From NCBI RefSeq assembly GCF_000758945.1, contig NZ_JRND01000004.1, positions 11,212 through 75,211 of the forward strand: a stretch of DNA of 64,000 bases. The letters run 5' to 3'. Positions within the stretch are counted from its first letter, which is position 1, and every line of letters begins with the position of its first letter. Source of the DNA: Lancefieldella parvula_C. GTDB lineage: Bacteria > Actinomycetota > Coriobacteriia > Coriobacteriales > Atopobiaceae. A model generated the notes under the pieces. That model ran no database searches, had not been told where the DNA came from, and was given only the letters and a program-made list of their open reading frames with translations. This document shows, one piece after another, positions 8,953 to 17,672 of this stretch. The translations under genes were made by a program, and so were the position numbers.

Positions 8953-9294
8953 TTAGCGCTTCTCGCGAAGACGAGCAGCCTTACCAACACGATCGCGCAG
9001 GAAGTAGAGCTTAGCGCGGTGAACAACACCGTGGCGAAGAACCTCAAGTTTAGCAATCTTTGGTGAGTGAAGTGGGAAAGTACGCTCAACACCAATGCCG
9101 AAACTGATCTTACGAACGGTAAAAGTCTCACGAGAACCCTCGCCGGAAAGACGAATGATGTCACCCTGGAAGACCTGCTCACGAGTACGGTCACCCTCGA
9201 CAATACGATAGTGAACCTTTACGTTGTCACCAACGCGGACCTCAGGAATGTCCTCGCGGATCTGCTGACGCTCAATAGCGCGAATGTAGTCCAT
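8953..9294 (-). CDS. rplS: 50S ribosomal protein L19
   Basis: A 113-residue L19 at the 30S-50S interface. The core VRVGDNVKVHYRIVEG, the QGDIIRLSGEGSRETFTVRKIS block, GVERTFPLHSP and the C-terminal AKLYFLRDR are all standard, and the length is normal. It has its own near-consensus promoter and a following terminator, so it forms a single-gene unit. In many bacteria rplS follows trmD; here it is about 8 kb away from trmD, next to rnhB. Confidence 0.98.
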   Translation of the reverse strand: MDYIRAIERQQIREDIPEVRVGDNVKVHYRIVEGDRTREQVFQGDIIRLSGEGSRETFTVRKISFGIGVERTFPLHSPKIAKLEVLRHGVVHRAKLYFLRDRVGKAARLREKR

Positions 9295-9359
9295 TGTTTC
9301 CTCATCTCTAGAGGTGCCGACGCCCTTGCGAACGACACATAGTTAACACACAGACGGAA

Positions 9360-9388
9360 AGTATACGTGAATACTTTCCACTGTACAA
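9360..9388 (-). promoter_or_regulatory. rplS promoter overlapping a 9-bp inverted repeat
   Basis: On the minus strand TTGTAC (9383-9388), a 17-nt spacer and TATACT (9360-9365) form a near-consensus sigma-70-type promoter. The spacer and -10 region contain an inverted repeat with arms GGAAAGTAT/ATACTTTCC (9356-9379), which could be an operator or simply a cruciform-prone sequence. Confidence 0.75.
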
Positions 9389-9407
9389 GGGTTAGTTTGG
9401 ATAAAAC

Positions 9408-10466
9408 TTACTTTACATATCTTCTTTTACCCCAGGAACGAGGCAAGCGAAGGTCTTCAAACACTCTGGTTGCATATCTATCGGTCATACCAGACACGTA
9501 ATCCGCTACTTGAATCTCTGGATGATCAAAGTCATGACACTTGTATTCTGCAGGAACCTCATCTAAATGGTTAACAAAGTAATCAAACAGCTCAATGATA
9601 AGGTCATATGCCTTGGGCTCTTCATATTTTGCGTCTCCTGATGCGTACAGATTAGCAAACAGGAATGCTCTCATGGTCATCATGGCGCCCCACATAGAGT
9701 CGGTCATTTTAATATCGCCTACGCGAGAGCTCTCAGAGACAATATCGTGAACCATGTTTTCAATGCGCTCAGGTGAGCTATTTCCTAAAACCTCACGAGC
9801 TTCAGTTGGGAGATACTCCTCCGAAAGAAGCCCTGCTCGTTTTGCGTCATCAATATCGTGCGTTACATACGCAATGCGGTCCGAAATGGCAACAATTCTT
9901 CCTTCTGCTGTTTCTGCGCGTAGATTACCTGAATGGCATCTAATACCATCAATAACCTCATGAGAAAGATTAAGACCTTGTCCGTCTTTCTCCAGATACT
10001 CAACAATGCGAGCGCTCTGCTGATTATGGGCAAAAATATACTCATTTCCTGGAGCGTCGGGGTCCATTCCCCTATACAGGCTAATGGCGTGCGAAAGCGC
10101 CTTCTCGCCAATATGGCCAAACGGCGTATGACCTAAATCATGTCCAAGTGCAATTGCCTCAGTAAGGTCTTCGTTTAAGCCCAGAGGACGCGCAATTGAG
10201 CGCGCAATCTGCGAAACCTCAAGTGTATGAATAAGACGGGTTCTATAGTGGTCCCCTTCTGGGGCGAGAAAAACCTGTGTCTTGTGAGCAAGTCTTCTGA
10301 AGCTCTTGCTATGCAAAATACGGTCTCTATCACACTGATAACAGGTACGGTACTGGTCAGGTTCCTCTGCAATCGCACGACCTTTACTTTGATCAGAAAA
10401 AGCCGCTTCAGGAGATAAGATTTGATGCTCGCGAGCTTCAAGATCTTCTCGTCTAATGGATAACAT
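9408..10466 (-). CDS. dgt: dGTPase-like HD-domain triphosphohydrolase
   Basis: A 352-residue HD-superfamily protein related to deoxyguanosinetriphosphate triphosphohydrolases, which cleave dNTPs to nucleoside and triphosphate. The N-terminal block CDRDRILHSKSFRRLAHKTQ is characteristic, as are THTLEV-type helix residues (RLIHTLEVSQIARSIA) and the metal-binding HD in ALGHDLGHTPFGH. The start at 10466 has an AAGGAGG site; the upstream ATG at 10487 does not. Substrate preference among dNTPs cannot be read from sequence. It stands alone between ppdK and rplS. Confidence 0.88.
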   Translation of the reverse strand: MLSIRREDLEAREHQILSPEAAFSDQSKGRAIAEEPDQYRTCYQCDRDRILHSKSFRRLAHKTQVFLAPEGDHYRTRLIHTLEVSQIARSIARPLGLNEDLTEAIALGHDLGHTPFGHIGEKALSHAISLYRGMDPDAPGNEYIFAHNQQSARIVEYLEKDGQGLNLSHEVIDGIRCHSGNLRAETAEGRIVAISDRIAYVTHDIDDAKRAGLLSEEYLPTEAREVLGNSSPERIENMVHDIVSESSRVGDIKMTDSMWGAMMTMRAFLFANLYASGDAKYEEPKAYDLIIELFDYFVNHLDEVPAEYKCHDFDHPEIQVADYVSGMTDRYATRVFEDLRLPRSWGKRRYVK

Positions 10467-10522
10467 AGAACCTCCTTGTACCTGCATCTTTTCCTCATAA
10501 TAGCAGGATATTACTATCTAGC

Positions 10523-10549
10523 AAAAGAGGGCGACCGAAGCCGCCCTCT
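10523..10549 (-). terminator. intrinsic terminator after ppdK
   Basis: Stem GAGGGCG/CGCCCTC (10527-10533 with 10542-10548), with four T on the minus strand, 30 bases after the ppdK stop. Confidence 0.85.
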
Positions 10550-10580
10550 AGAGTTTGTTGCAGTGTGTCTAGAAGAAAAC

Positions 10581-13343
10581 CTACTTAGTAGCAATCTTCT
10601 GTGGACCACCGTTAGCCTGAATCTTAGCCTGTGCTGCAGCAAGACGTGCAATTGGTACACGGTATGGTGAGCAGGAGACATAGTCAAGACCAAGGTTGTA
10701 GTACATGTGGATGGACTCTGGATCGCCACCAGTCTCACCGCAGACACCAATGGTGAGGTTAGGATTACCCTTACGGCCACCCTCAACGCCCATACGGACA
10801 AGCTCTGCGACACCCTTATCAAGGGTTGCGAATGGGTTGGTCTTAACAATCTTGCGCTCAAGATAGAGAGGCATGAATGCAGACTCAACGTCGTCACGAG
10901 AGAAGCCAAGGCAAGTCTGGGTGAGGTCGTTAGTACCGAAGGAGAAGAAGTCTGCGTGCTTAGCAATCTCCTCAGACATGATAGCTGCACGTGGAAGCTC
11001 GATCATGGTACCAACTGGGATGTTGAGCTCAACACCGTACTCGTCAGCAACCTGCTTGATGGTCTGCTCAACCTCTTCACGGACCTGGATGAGCTCCTCT
11101 TCGAAGCCAACCAGAGGAACCATGATCTCTGGACGAGGGTCAAGACCAACGCGCTTAAGCTCTGCAGCTGCGCTTGCGATAGCGCGGACCTGCATAACGT
11201 TGAGCTCTGGGTAGACAAGACCAAGGCGGCAGCCACGAAGGCCGAGCATTGGGTTTGCCTCCTGGAAGGCATCAAACTTAGCGAGAAGAGCACGCTTTGC
11301 AGCGGTGTCCTTACCCTGCTCCTCATCGCGAGCAATCTCGACAGCAAGCTCACGTGGGGAATCAAGGAACTCATGCAGTGGTGGGTCAAGAAGACGGACA
11401 ACAACGTCTTTGCCGTCCATTACCTTGAACATACCAAGGAAGTCACCCTTCTGAGCACGACCAAGCTGCTCGATAGCAAGCTGCTTAACGTCTTCAGAGT
11501 CTGCAAGAATGAAGTCCTGAATGAGGTGCTTACGCTCACCAAGGAACATGTGCTCAGTACGGTCAAGACCAATTGCCTCTGCACCGTTATCAACGGAAGT
11601 CTGAGCATCTGCTGGGTTATCAGCGTTTGCACGTACGCCAATGACGCGACCACGGGACTCGTCAAGGCGGACCTCATCTGCCCATGCAAGGATGGTCTGG
11701 AGGTCACCAGAGAGCTCTGGCTGAACAAGCTCAACAGCACCAAGGATGACGTCACCAGTGGTACCGTCGATGGAGATAACATCGCCCTCGTTAACAACAA
11801 GGCCGGAATCAGCAACGGTGAAGCGCTTGTTAGCAGCGTCAATGCGAAGTGTATCAACACCGCAGACGCAAGGAGCGCCCATACCACGAGCAATAACAGC
11901 TGCGTGGCTTGTCTTGCCGCCGTGGGAAGTTAGGATGCCCTCTGCAGCAACCATGCCGTGAAGGTCATCTGGAGTGGTCTCCCAACGGACAAGAATACAA
12001 GGCTTGCCTGCCTCTGCAAAAGCCTCAGCGTCTGCAGAAGAGAAGACTGCAGCACCAACAGCTGCACCAGGAGAAGCGTTAAGACCCTTTGCAATGGTCT
12101 CATACTCAGCGTTAGGATCAAACTGTGGGTGCAGAAGCTGATCGAGCTGCTCAGGAGCAACACGAGAAACAGCCTGCTCCTTGGTAATACGACCCTCTTC
12201 GTACATCTGAATTGCAACCTTGAGTGCAGAGAGAGCAGTACGCTTACCAACACGAGTCTGAAGCATCCAGAGCTTACCATTCTCAATGGTGAACTCGATG
12301 TCCATCATGTCTGCGTAGTGGTCCTCAAGAATCTCGAAGACGTGGAAGAGCTCCTCGCCTGCCTCCTTGAGTGCAGGAACCTTAACAAGGTCTGCAATAG
12401 GCTCAGTGTTACGAATACCAGCAACAACGTCCTCGCCCTGAGCGTTAATCAGGAAGTCACCGTAGCGCTCGTTGGTACCGTCTGCAGGGTTACGAGTAAA
12501 TGCAACACCAGTTGCAGAAGTCTCACCCTTGTTACCAAAGACCATGACCTGAACGTTAACTGCAGTACCAAGCTCATCAGGAATCTTGTTCTGCTTGCGG
12601 TAAAGGATTGCGCGGTCGTTCATCCAAGAACCAAAGACTGCCTGCTCAGCAAGGCGGAGCTGGAGGTAAGGATCAGATGGGAAGACAGCGTAGCCGTTCT
12701 TGGAGACCTCTGGGTGCTCCTTAACGTCAACGTTTGCAGCAAAGATTCCCTTGAACCAAGTTACAAGGTCACGAAGGTCATTTGCGTCCAGCTCTGTATC
12801 AAGCTTAACGCCCTTCTCGGCCTTCTTAGCAGCAATTGCATCCTCAAAGAGCTGTCCAGAGACGCCCATAACAACGCCAGAGAACATCTGAACAAAACGA
12901 CGGTAAGAGTCCCAAGCAAAGCGCTCGTTACCAGTCTGCTTAATGAGGCCCTGAACGGACTCATCGTTAAGACCAAGGTTAAGAACAGTGTCCATCATGC
13001 CAGGCATGGAGAATGGTGCACCAGAACGGACGGAGACAAGCAGTGGATCTTCTGCATCGCCGAGCTTCTTGCCCATGCGCTCCTCAAGGGTAGCCATAGC
13101 TGCGTCAATCTCATCAGTGACGCCCTCAGGCCAGACGTTGCCGTTGTTGGAATAAGCAACGCAAGTTTGGCAAGTAATTGAGAATCCTGGAGGTACAGGC
13201 AGACCAATCTTAGACATCTCTGCAAGGTTTGCTCCCTTGCCACCAACAATCCACTTTGCCTCTTCTACGGATGCGCCAGCGACCTCAGTAACATCGTTAC
13301 CGGCGTGGTCCTTTCCGAAGCTGTAAACGTGCTTCTCGGACAT
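10581..13343 (-). CDS. ppdK: pyruvate, phosphate dikinase
   Basis: A 920-residue enzyme interconverting pyruvate, ATP and Pi with PEP, AMP and PPi in the cytosol. The ATP-grasp domain begins with VGGKGANLAEMSKIGLPVPPG. The swivelling domain carries the catalytic His in GGKTSHAAVIARG near residue 460, with the Thr two residues before it that the regulatory protein phosphorylates in other organisms. The C-terminal PEP/pyruvate barrel ends with GVCGETGGDP. The ATG at 13343 has a TTGGAGTG site; the 38-codon upstream extension has none and is not family-like. It is preceded by a 26-bp palindrome and lies downstream of a truncated PPDK regulatory protein gene, separated by a terminator. Confidence 0.97.
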   Translation of the reverse strand: MSEKHVYSFGKDHAGNDVTEVAGASVEEAKWIVGGKGANLAEMSKIGLPVPPGFSITCQTCVAYSNNGNVWPEGVTDEIDAAMATLEERMGKKLGDAEDPLLVSVRSGAPFSMPGMMDTVLNLGLNDESVQGLIKQTGNERFAWDSYRRFVQMFSGVVMGVSGQLFEDAIAAKKAEKGVKLDTELDANDLRDLVTWFKGIFAANVDVKEHPEVSKNGYAVFPSDPYLQLRLAEQAVFGSWMNDRAILYRKQNKIPDELGTAVNVQVMVFGNKGETSATGVAFTRNPADGTNERYGDFLINAQGEDVVAGIRNTEPIADLVKVPALKEAGEELFHVFEILEDHYADMMDIEFTIENGKLWMLQTRVGKRTALSALKVAIQMYEEGRITKEQAVSRVAPEQLDQLLHPQFDPNAEYETIAKGLNASPGAAVGAAVFSSADAEAFAEAGKPCILVRWETTPDDLHGMVAAEGILTSHGGKTSHAAVIARGMGAPCVCGVDTLRIDAANKRFTVADSGLVVNEGDVISIDGTTGDVILGAVELVQPELSGDLQTILAWADEVRLDESRGRVIGVRANADNPADAQTSVDNGAEAIGLDRTEHMFLGERKHLIQDFILADSEDVKQLAIEQLGRAQKGDFLGMFKVMDGKDVVVRLLDPPLHEFLDSPRELAVEIARDEEQGKDTAAKRALLAKFDAFQEANPMLGLRGCRLGLVYPELNVMQVRAIASAAAELKRVGLDPRPEIMVPLVGFEEELIQVREEVEQTIKQVADEYGVELNIPVGTMIELPRAAIMSEEIAKHADFFSFGTNDLTQTCLGFSRDDVESAFMPLYLERKIVKTNPFATLDKGVAELVRMGVEGGRKGNPNLTIGVCGETGGDPESIHMYYNLGLDYVSCSPYRVPIARLAAAQAKIQANGGPQKIATK

Positions 13344-13486
13344 AACACTCCAAACTCTCAAACTGTCACACGCAAAGCGTGCACCAACACGATTGAACGT
13401 AAAGACATCAAACCAAACACAGTTGGTTCTGTCCTCACATTCATAGTATGTTACCAACCTACGCGATTCATCTGAACAAAATAACG

Positions 13487-13512
13487 GTGAGCGGTCAATA
13501 TCGACCGTTCAC
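13487..13512. promoter_or_regulatory. 26-bp imperfect palindrome upstream of ppdK
   Basis: Half-sites GTGA-x-CGGTC-x-AT read the same on both strands with only two mismatched pairs over 26 bases. It lies about 145 bases upstream of the ppdK start and downstream of the terminator that closes the previous gene. This is the expected place for an operator. I do not recognise the regulator. Confidence 0.5.
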
Positions 13513-13557
13513 AGAATTATTTACAAACTTATGGTTGCAAATTGTGAAATTCTCCAT

Positions 13558-13587
13558 AAAGAAAACGAGCACCCAAAATGGATGCTC
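13558..13587 (-). terminator. terminator after the PSRP-like gene
   Basis: Minus-strand stem GAGCATCC/GGGTGCTC with one G-U pair (13567-13574 with 13580-13587), then GTTTTCTTT. It closes the glyQS-side operon before ppdK. Confidence 0.75.
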
Positions 13588-13624
13588 ATTTAACTTTTTG
13601 ATATTTTGAGGCATCAGCGCTCTC

Positions 13625-14020
13625 TTAGCGCGTAACTCCCTCAAAGAATGCGCCAATTGCGTGGCTTGGCTCTTCGCCGGTAAGCGTAGAAATAACGTTT
13701 ACCGCTGGTCCCAGAAGATCGATTGATGGGATGAGGCGCTGATCAAGCTCACGACGAATCTCTCTTCTGAGAGAGCCATCTGCAAAGGTGTGGAAGACTG
13801 CACGAGGGCGATTCTCATCTTCATGCTCGTTGAAGTATGCACGAACATCATCAACGCTATGAATGTTTGGAACCCTTACAATCTCTACGGATTCATCACC
13901 AAACTGAGCAGCAGCAGCCTTAACTACTGCAGCACCGGTCTCTCCACGAGAGTCTGACAAAACGTAGACGATAGGCAGACCATCACCAAGAGAGTTGTTA
14001 TCAATATCAAGTGTGCTCAT
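13625..14020 (-). CDS. N-terminal-only PPDK/PEP synthase regulatory protein (DUF299)
   Basis: A 131-residue protein that matches the first part of the DUF299/PSRP family: VYVLSDSRGETGAAVVKAAAAQF, IVRVPNIHSVDDV and IDLLGPAVNVISTLTGEEP. Full family members are about 270-300 residues and contain a P-loop near the middle (GVSRTSKTP-like) needed for the ADP-dependent kinase/Pi-dependent phosphorylase activity on PPDK. That part is absent: the protein stops soon after the linker, and an intrinsic terminator follows with no further family-like reading frame. It follows glyS, as in Bacillus, and precedes ppdK. It may be a non-catalytic regulator or a decayed gene; the intact frame and start favour retention. 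Confidence 0.75.
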   Translation of the reverse strand: MSTLDIDNNSLGDGLPIVYVLSDSRGETGAAVVKAAAAQFGDESVEIVRVPNIHSVDDVRAYFNEHEDENRPRAVFHTFADGSLRREIRRELDQRLIPSIDLLGPAVNVISTLTGEEPSHAIGAFFEGVTR

Positions 14021-14081
14021 GCTGTAACCCTTTCAGTCAAGTATTCAGAAAGATACAAACATTTATCAATCTAAGCGTACC

Positions 14082-16169
14082 CTACTTCTTGCGAGAAAGC
14101 ACACTAATATCGGCGACATTACTAAATACCTGGGCAAACTTGTTCAAAAGACGCAAACGATTTCGGCGAACGGTATCATTTTCATCCATGACAAGTACTT
14201 TGTCGAAGAAAATATCAATTGGCTCACGCAGCTGAGACAGCGCAGAAACAGCAGCAGCATAGTCTGCACCAGCAAGAGCAGCAGCCACTTGCTTCTGGCC
14301 TTCTTCGCAAGCAGCGAGCAATGACATCTCTGGCTCAGTGAGAAGCTCTATATCAACTTCTACGCCAAGAGAAGCGTCACTGAGGTGAGCTGCACGTGCA
14401 TAAGCAGTAGCGAGGTCCTCAAAGAGCTCAGGCTCATTCTGGCGAGCCTCATCAAGTGCGCGAGCACGCTGAAGGAACTCATCAGGATTGATAACGTCAA
14501 TTGCACTGACAGCCTCAATAGCATCTGCAGAGATCTTCTCGTCCTTAGCAATAGATGCAAGGCGGCCAATAAAGTACTGCTCAACCTGAGACTGAACAGA
14601 CTCGTCAACAGCAAGACCCTGCTGGCGGTAAAGCTCCAGAGAGCTTGCAATAAGCTTCTTGAGGTCAAGGTTGGAGGTAGAACGGACCAGCGCAATGACG
14701 CCAATTGCTGCACGACGAACAGCGTAAGGATCGGAAGAGCCGGTTGGTGGCTCGTTGATAGCAAAGATGCCGCAGATGGTATCAAGCTTGTCAGCAATAG
14801 CTACAAAGCGACCAATCTGGCCACTTGGGAGCTCGTCGCCAGCAAAGCGAGGACGATAGTGCTCGCGAATTGCTGCAGCTACATCGCTCTTCTCGCCAGC
14901 TGCCTCTGCGTAGTAGCCACCCATAACGCCCTGCTGGCTGGTGAACTCGACAACTGCCTGGCTGACAAGGTCTGCCTTAGCAAGGTGAGCGGCGCGAGCA
15001 GCAAGCTCTGCCTCTTCCTTGCTAGATGTCTCGTCGAGTGCAATCTCTGCAGCAAGAACCTCCATACGCTGGGTCTTCTGTAGAACCGTACCAAGCTTCT
15101 CCTGGAAAACAACAGTCTCAAGGCGCTGAGCAAACTCGTCAAGCGTGTGCTTCAAGTCCTCCTCAAAGAAGAACTTAGCGTCGTCGAGACGAGCACGAAC
15201 AACACGCTCGTTGCCGTCAATGACGCGCTCTGCACAAGATGGGTCTGCATTAGAAACCACAATAAACTCGCGAGTCAGCTTACCCTCAGCGTCATAGATT
15301 GGGAAATAGCGCTGGTTGGAAAGCATGGACTCAGTAATAATCTCTGAAGGAACGTTAAGGAATTCCTCGTCAAAGGTACCCACAAGAACCTGAGGCCACT
15401 CAGTTAGGTTAATGACCTCCTCAAAGACCTTCTCTGGCATATCAACGTGAGAGCCCGGACGAGCAACCTCAACCTCTTTAATGCCGGCGAGAATAACGTC
15501 TTTTCTCTGCTCCTGAAGCAAAACGCCAGCATCTTTAAGTACCTGCTCATAGTCAGCTGGACTTGCTACCTCATGGTATCCAGGACCAAGAACACGATGG
15601 CCCTGGGTGGTGTTTGAGCTAGTTACATCAGCGTACGTAACAGGAACAATCTCTGAACCAAAGAGGACGCACAGCCAACGAACAGGTCGAACGTAGCGCT
15701 CATGGAAAGAACCCCAGCGCTGACTACGAGGCCAATCAAGTGCAGAAATCCAAGAAGTTGCCAGCTCAGAGAGAATCTTTGTGGCAGGAACTGAAGGAAT
15801 ATTGAGCTCTGCAAAAACATACTCATGACCGTCAGTGTCTACACGACGAGTCAGCGCATCAGCGCTTACGCCGCACTTACGAGCAAACCCCTCGGCAGCC
15901 TTAGTTGGATTACCCTCTGCATCAAAAGCAATCTCTGCCTTAGGACCACGCTTGACCTCTGAAATCTCTTCTGTAGCCTCAGCAACGTCCTTTACATAGG
16001 CAGTTAAACGACGAGGTGTCGAGAGAATCTTAACCTCTCCAAATGACAAGCCAGAGTCTTTAAGTCCGGAAACGACAAGCTTATTGAACTGAGCAATAGC
16101 TTTCTGCAATGGAGCAGAAGGCATCTCTTCAGAACCAATCTCAAAAAGGAAGTCTCTAACCTCAGCCAC
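14082..16169 (-). CDS. glyS: glycyl-tRNA synthetase beta subunit
   Basis: A 695-residue beta chain of the alpha2-beta2 bacterial-type glycyl-tRNA synthetase, which contributes tRNA binding. The N-terminus FLFEIGSEEMPSAPL, the STPRRLTAYV strand, the AVRRAAIGVIALV block and the C-terminal FFDKVLVMDEND segment are diagnostic. It begins with GTG directly after the glyQ stop codon, with an AGGAGGAGG site inside glyQ, so the two are translationally coupled. Confidence 0.97.
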   Translation of the reverse strand: MAEVRDFLFEIGSEEMPSAPLQKAIAQFNKLVVSGLKDSGLSFGEVKILSTPRRLTAYVKDVAEATEEISEVKRGPKAEIAFDAEGNPTKAAEGFARKCGVSADALTRRVDTDGHEYVFAELNIPSVPATKILSELATSWISALDWPRSQRWGSFHERYVRPVRWLCVLFGSEIVPVTYADVTSSNTTQGHRVLGPGYHEVASPADYEQVLKDAGVLLQEQRKDVILAGIKEVEVARPGSHVDMPEKVFEEVINLTEWPQVLVGTFDEEFLNVPSEIITESMLSNQRYFPIYDAEGKLTREFIVVSNADPSCAERVIDGNERVVRARLDDAKFFFEEDLKHTLDEFAQRLETVVFQEKLGTVLQKTQRMEVLAAEIALDETSSKEEAELAARAAHLAKADLVSQAVVEFTSQQGVMGGYYAEAAGEKSDVAAAIREHYRPRFAGDELPSGQIGRFVAIADKLDTICGIFAINEPPTGSSDPYAVRRAAIGVIALVRSTSNLDLKKLIASSLELYRQQGLAVDESVQSQVEQYFIGRLASIAKDEKISADAIEAVSAIDVINPDEFLQRARALDEARQNEPELFEDLATAYARAAHLSDASLGVEVDIELLTEPEMSLLAACEEGQKQVAAALAGADYAAAVSALSQLREPIDIFFDKVLVMDENDTVRRNRLRLLNKFAQVFSNVADISVLSRKK

Positions 16170-17084
16170 TTAAGCCACCTCCTCCTGAGTAGTTGCTGCA
16201 GGTGCTTTCTTAGAAGCAACCTCCTCCAAATACGATTCACAGCATGCCTTAGCAACAGTGCGAACACGAAGAATATAGTTAGCTCTCTCAACAGCAGAAA
16301 GAGCACCACGAGAGTCAAGTAGGTTGAATGCATGGCTGCACTTCATAACGCAGTCATACGCAGGTAGTGGAAGCTTACGCTCAAGGCAGCTGTGGCACTC
16401 TGCCTCATACTCGTCGAACTTCTCGCGCATAAGCTCAATGTTGGCTACCTCAAAGTTATAAGTTGAGAACTCACGCTCGTTCTCCAAAAATACCTGGCCG
16501 TACGTCATTGGCGTGCCGTCTGGCAAGTAACTCCATACCAGGTCATAGACGGAATCTACACCCTGAGCGTACATAGCAATACGCTCAAGACCATAGGTAA
16601 TCTCAACAGGAACTGGGTCTACCTCAATACCGCCTACCTGCTGGAAGTACGTGAACTGAGTGACCTCCATGCCATTGAGCCAGACCTCCCAGCCAAGACC
16701 CCAAGCACCAAGCGTTGGGCTCTCCCAGTCGTCCTCAACAAAGCGAACGTCGTGGTCTTTTGGATCAAGGCCAATAGCGGCAAGTGAGCCAAGATAGAGG
16801 TCTTGAGAGTCTGCAGGAGATGGCTTAATCAAAACCTGGAACTGATAGTAATGCTGCAAGCGGTTGGGGTTCTCGCCATAGCGTCCATCAGCAGGACGAC
16901 GGCAAGGCTGAGGATAGCAGGTACGCCAGGCATCGGGGCCAAGTGAGCGCAGGATAGTTGCGGTATGGAAGGTACCGGCACCTACCTCAGAGTCATATGG
17001 CTGCATGACCGTACAACCTTTTTCTGCCCAATAGTGTTCAAGGGTCAAAATCATATCTTGAAATGTAAGTGGTGTTGCGCCCAT
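16170..17084 (-). CDS. glyQ: glycyl-tRNA synthetase alpha subunit
   Basis: A 304-residue class II aminoacyl-tRNA synthetase catalytic subunit that activates glycine. Strong family blocks are TFQDMILTLEHYWAEKGC, QPYDSEVGAGTFHTAT, QPCRRPADGRYGENPNR and YGLERIAMYAQGV. The last 20 residues, Ala/Thr/Glu-rich, extend a little past the usual end. It lies 33 bases after lepB with a weak AAAGA-type site. I found no T-box in this short gap. Confidence 0.97.
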   Translation of the reverse strand: MGATPLTFQDMILTLEHYWAEKGCTVMQPYDSEVGAGTFHTATILRSLGPDAWRTCYPQPCRRPADGRYGENPNRLQHYYQFQVLIKPSPADSQDLYLGSLAAIGLDPKDHDVRFVEDDWESPTLGAWGLGWEVWLNGMEVTQFTYFQQVGGIEVDPVPVEITYGLERIAMYAQGVDSVYDLVWSYLPDGTPMTYGQVFLENEREFSTYNFEVANIELMREKFDEYEAECHSCLERKLPLPAYDCVMKCSHAFNLLDSRGALSAVERANYILRVRTVAKACCESYLEEVASKKAPAATTQEEVA

Positions 17085-17117
17085 GATGTTCTTTCTCTCA
17101 AATGTCCGACGTAAGTA

Positions 17118-17672
17118 CTATAGCCCGCGAGCATGATCAAAGGGCCAGAAAATAAACATTGCCTTAGAAGTCACGGTAGATACCGCAACAGGACCAAAAT
17201 ATCTGGAATCCAGCGAGTTTGTTCTGTTGTCACCCATAACAAAAATATGACCTGCAGGAACAGTATACGGATAATTCTGAATTACGGCACCGTTGCGATC
17301 TGCAAGAGAATACGTTGGCTTACCTTCGGTGTAAGGCTCGTCCATAAGCTGGCCGTCAATGTACACTGCACCATCGCGTAAATCAACCGTTTGACCAGCT
17401 GTAGCAATAACACGCTTTACCAAAAGTGTGTCAGAGTTTAGAGGACTGGTAAAGGTAATTACATCCCCTGCCTGAGGAGTTCCACCAAAACGATAGGTGA
17501 GCTTCTCTCCTACCAAACGGTCCCCCAGCTGAATGGTATTGAGCATGGAGCCCGTTGGAACTTCATAGACTTCAGCGACAAAGGTTCTGATAAAAAATGC
17601 CAGTAAAACTGCAACAACAACAATTGCTACGTACTGAAAAAGTTCAACTGCTTTCGAGTGTCCACTACTCAT
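17118..17672 (-). CDS. lepB: signal peptidase I
   Basis: A 184-residue membrane protease that cleaves signal peptides on the outer face of the membrane. One N-terminal transmembrane helix (about residues 12-30, AIVVVAVLLAFFIRTF) precedes the catalytic Ser in VPTGSMLNTI near residue 42, the Lys in LLVKRVIATAGQ and the box MGDNRTNSLDSRYFGPV. The ATG at 17672 overlaps the trmD stop (GATGAGTAG), which implies coupling; an in-frame ATG two codons earlier is an alternative. Confidence 0.93.
   Translation of the reverse strand: MSSGHSKAVELFQYVAIVVVAVLLAFFIRTFVAEVYEVPTGSMLNTIQLGDRLVGEKLTYRFGGTPQAGDVITFTSPLNSDTLLVKRVIATAGQTVDLRDGAVYIDGQLMDEPYTEGKPTYSLADRNGAVIQNYPYTVPAGHIFVMGDNRTNSLDSRYFGPVAVSTVTSKAMFIFWPFDHARGL

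Noticed and set aside
10707..13181. Two long plus-strand frames of about 408 codons each, antisense to ppdK
   Set aside because: They have no ribosome-binding sites or family motifs, are rich in Leu/Ser/Asn/Thr, and mirror a highly expressed gene with biased codons. They are shadows.
13344..13457. 38-codon N-terminal extension of ppdK
   Set aside because: It lacks a ribosome-binding site and is not like PPDK; the ATG at 13343 has a site and gives the family N-terminus.
17085..17117. T-box upstream of glyQS
   Set aside because: The 33-base gap after lepB is far too short and the genes are in the lepB operon.
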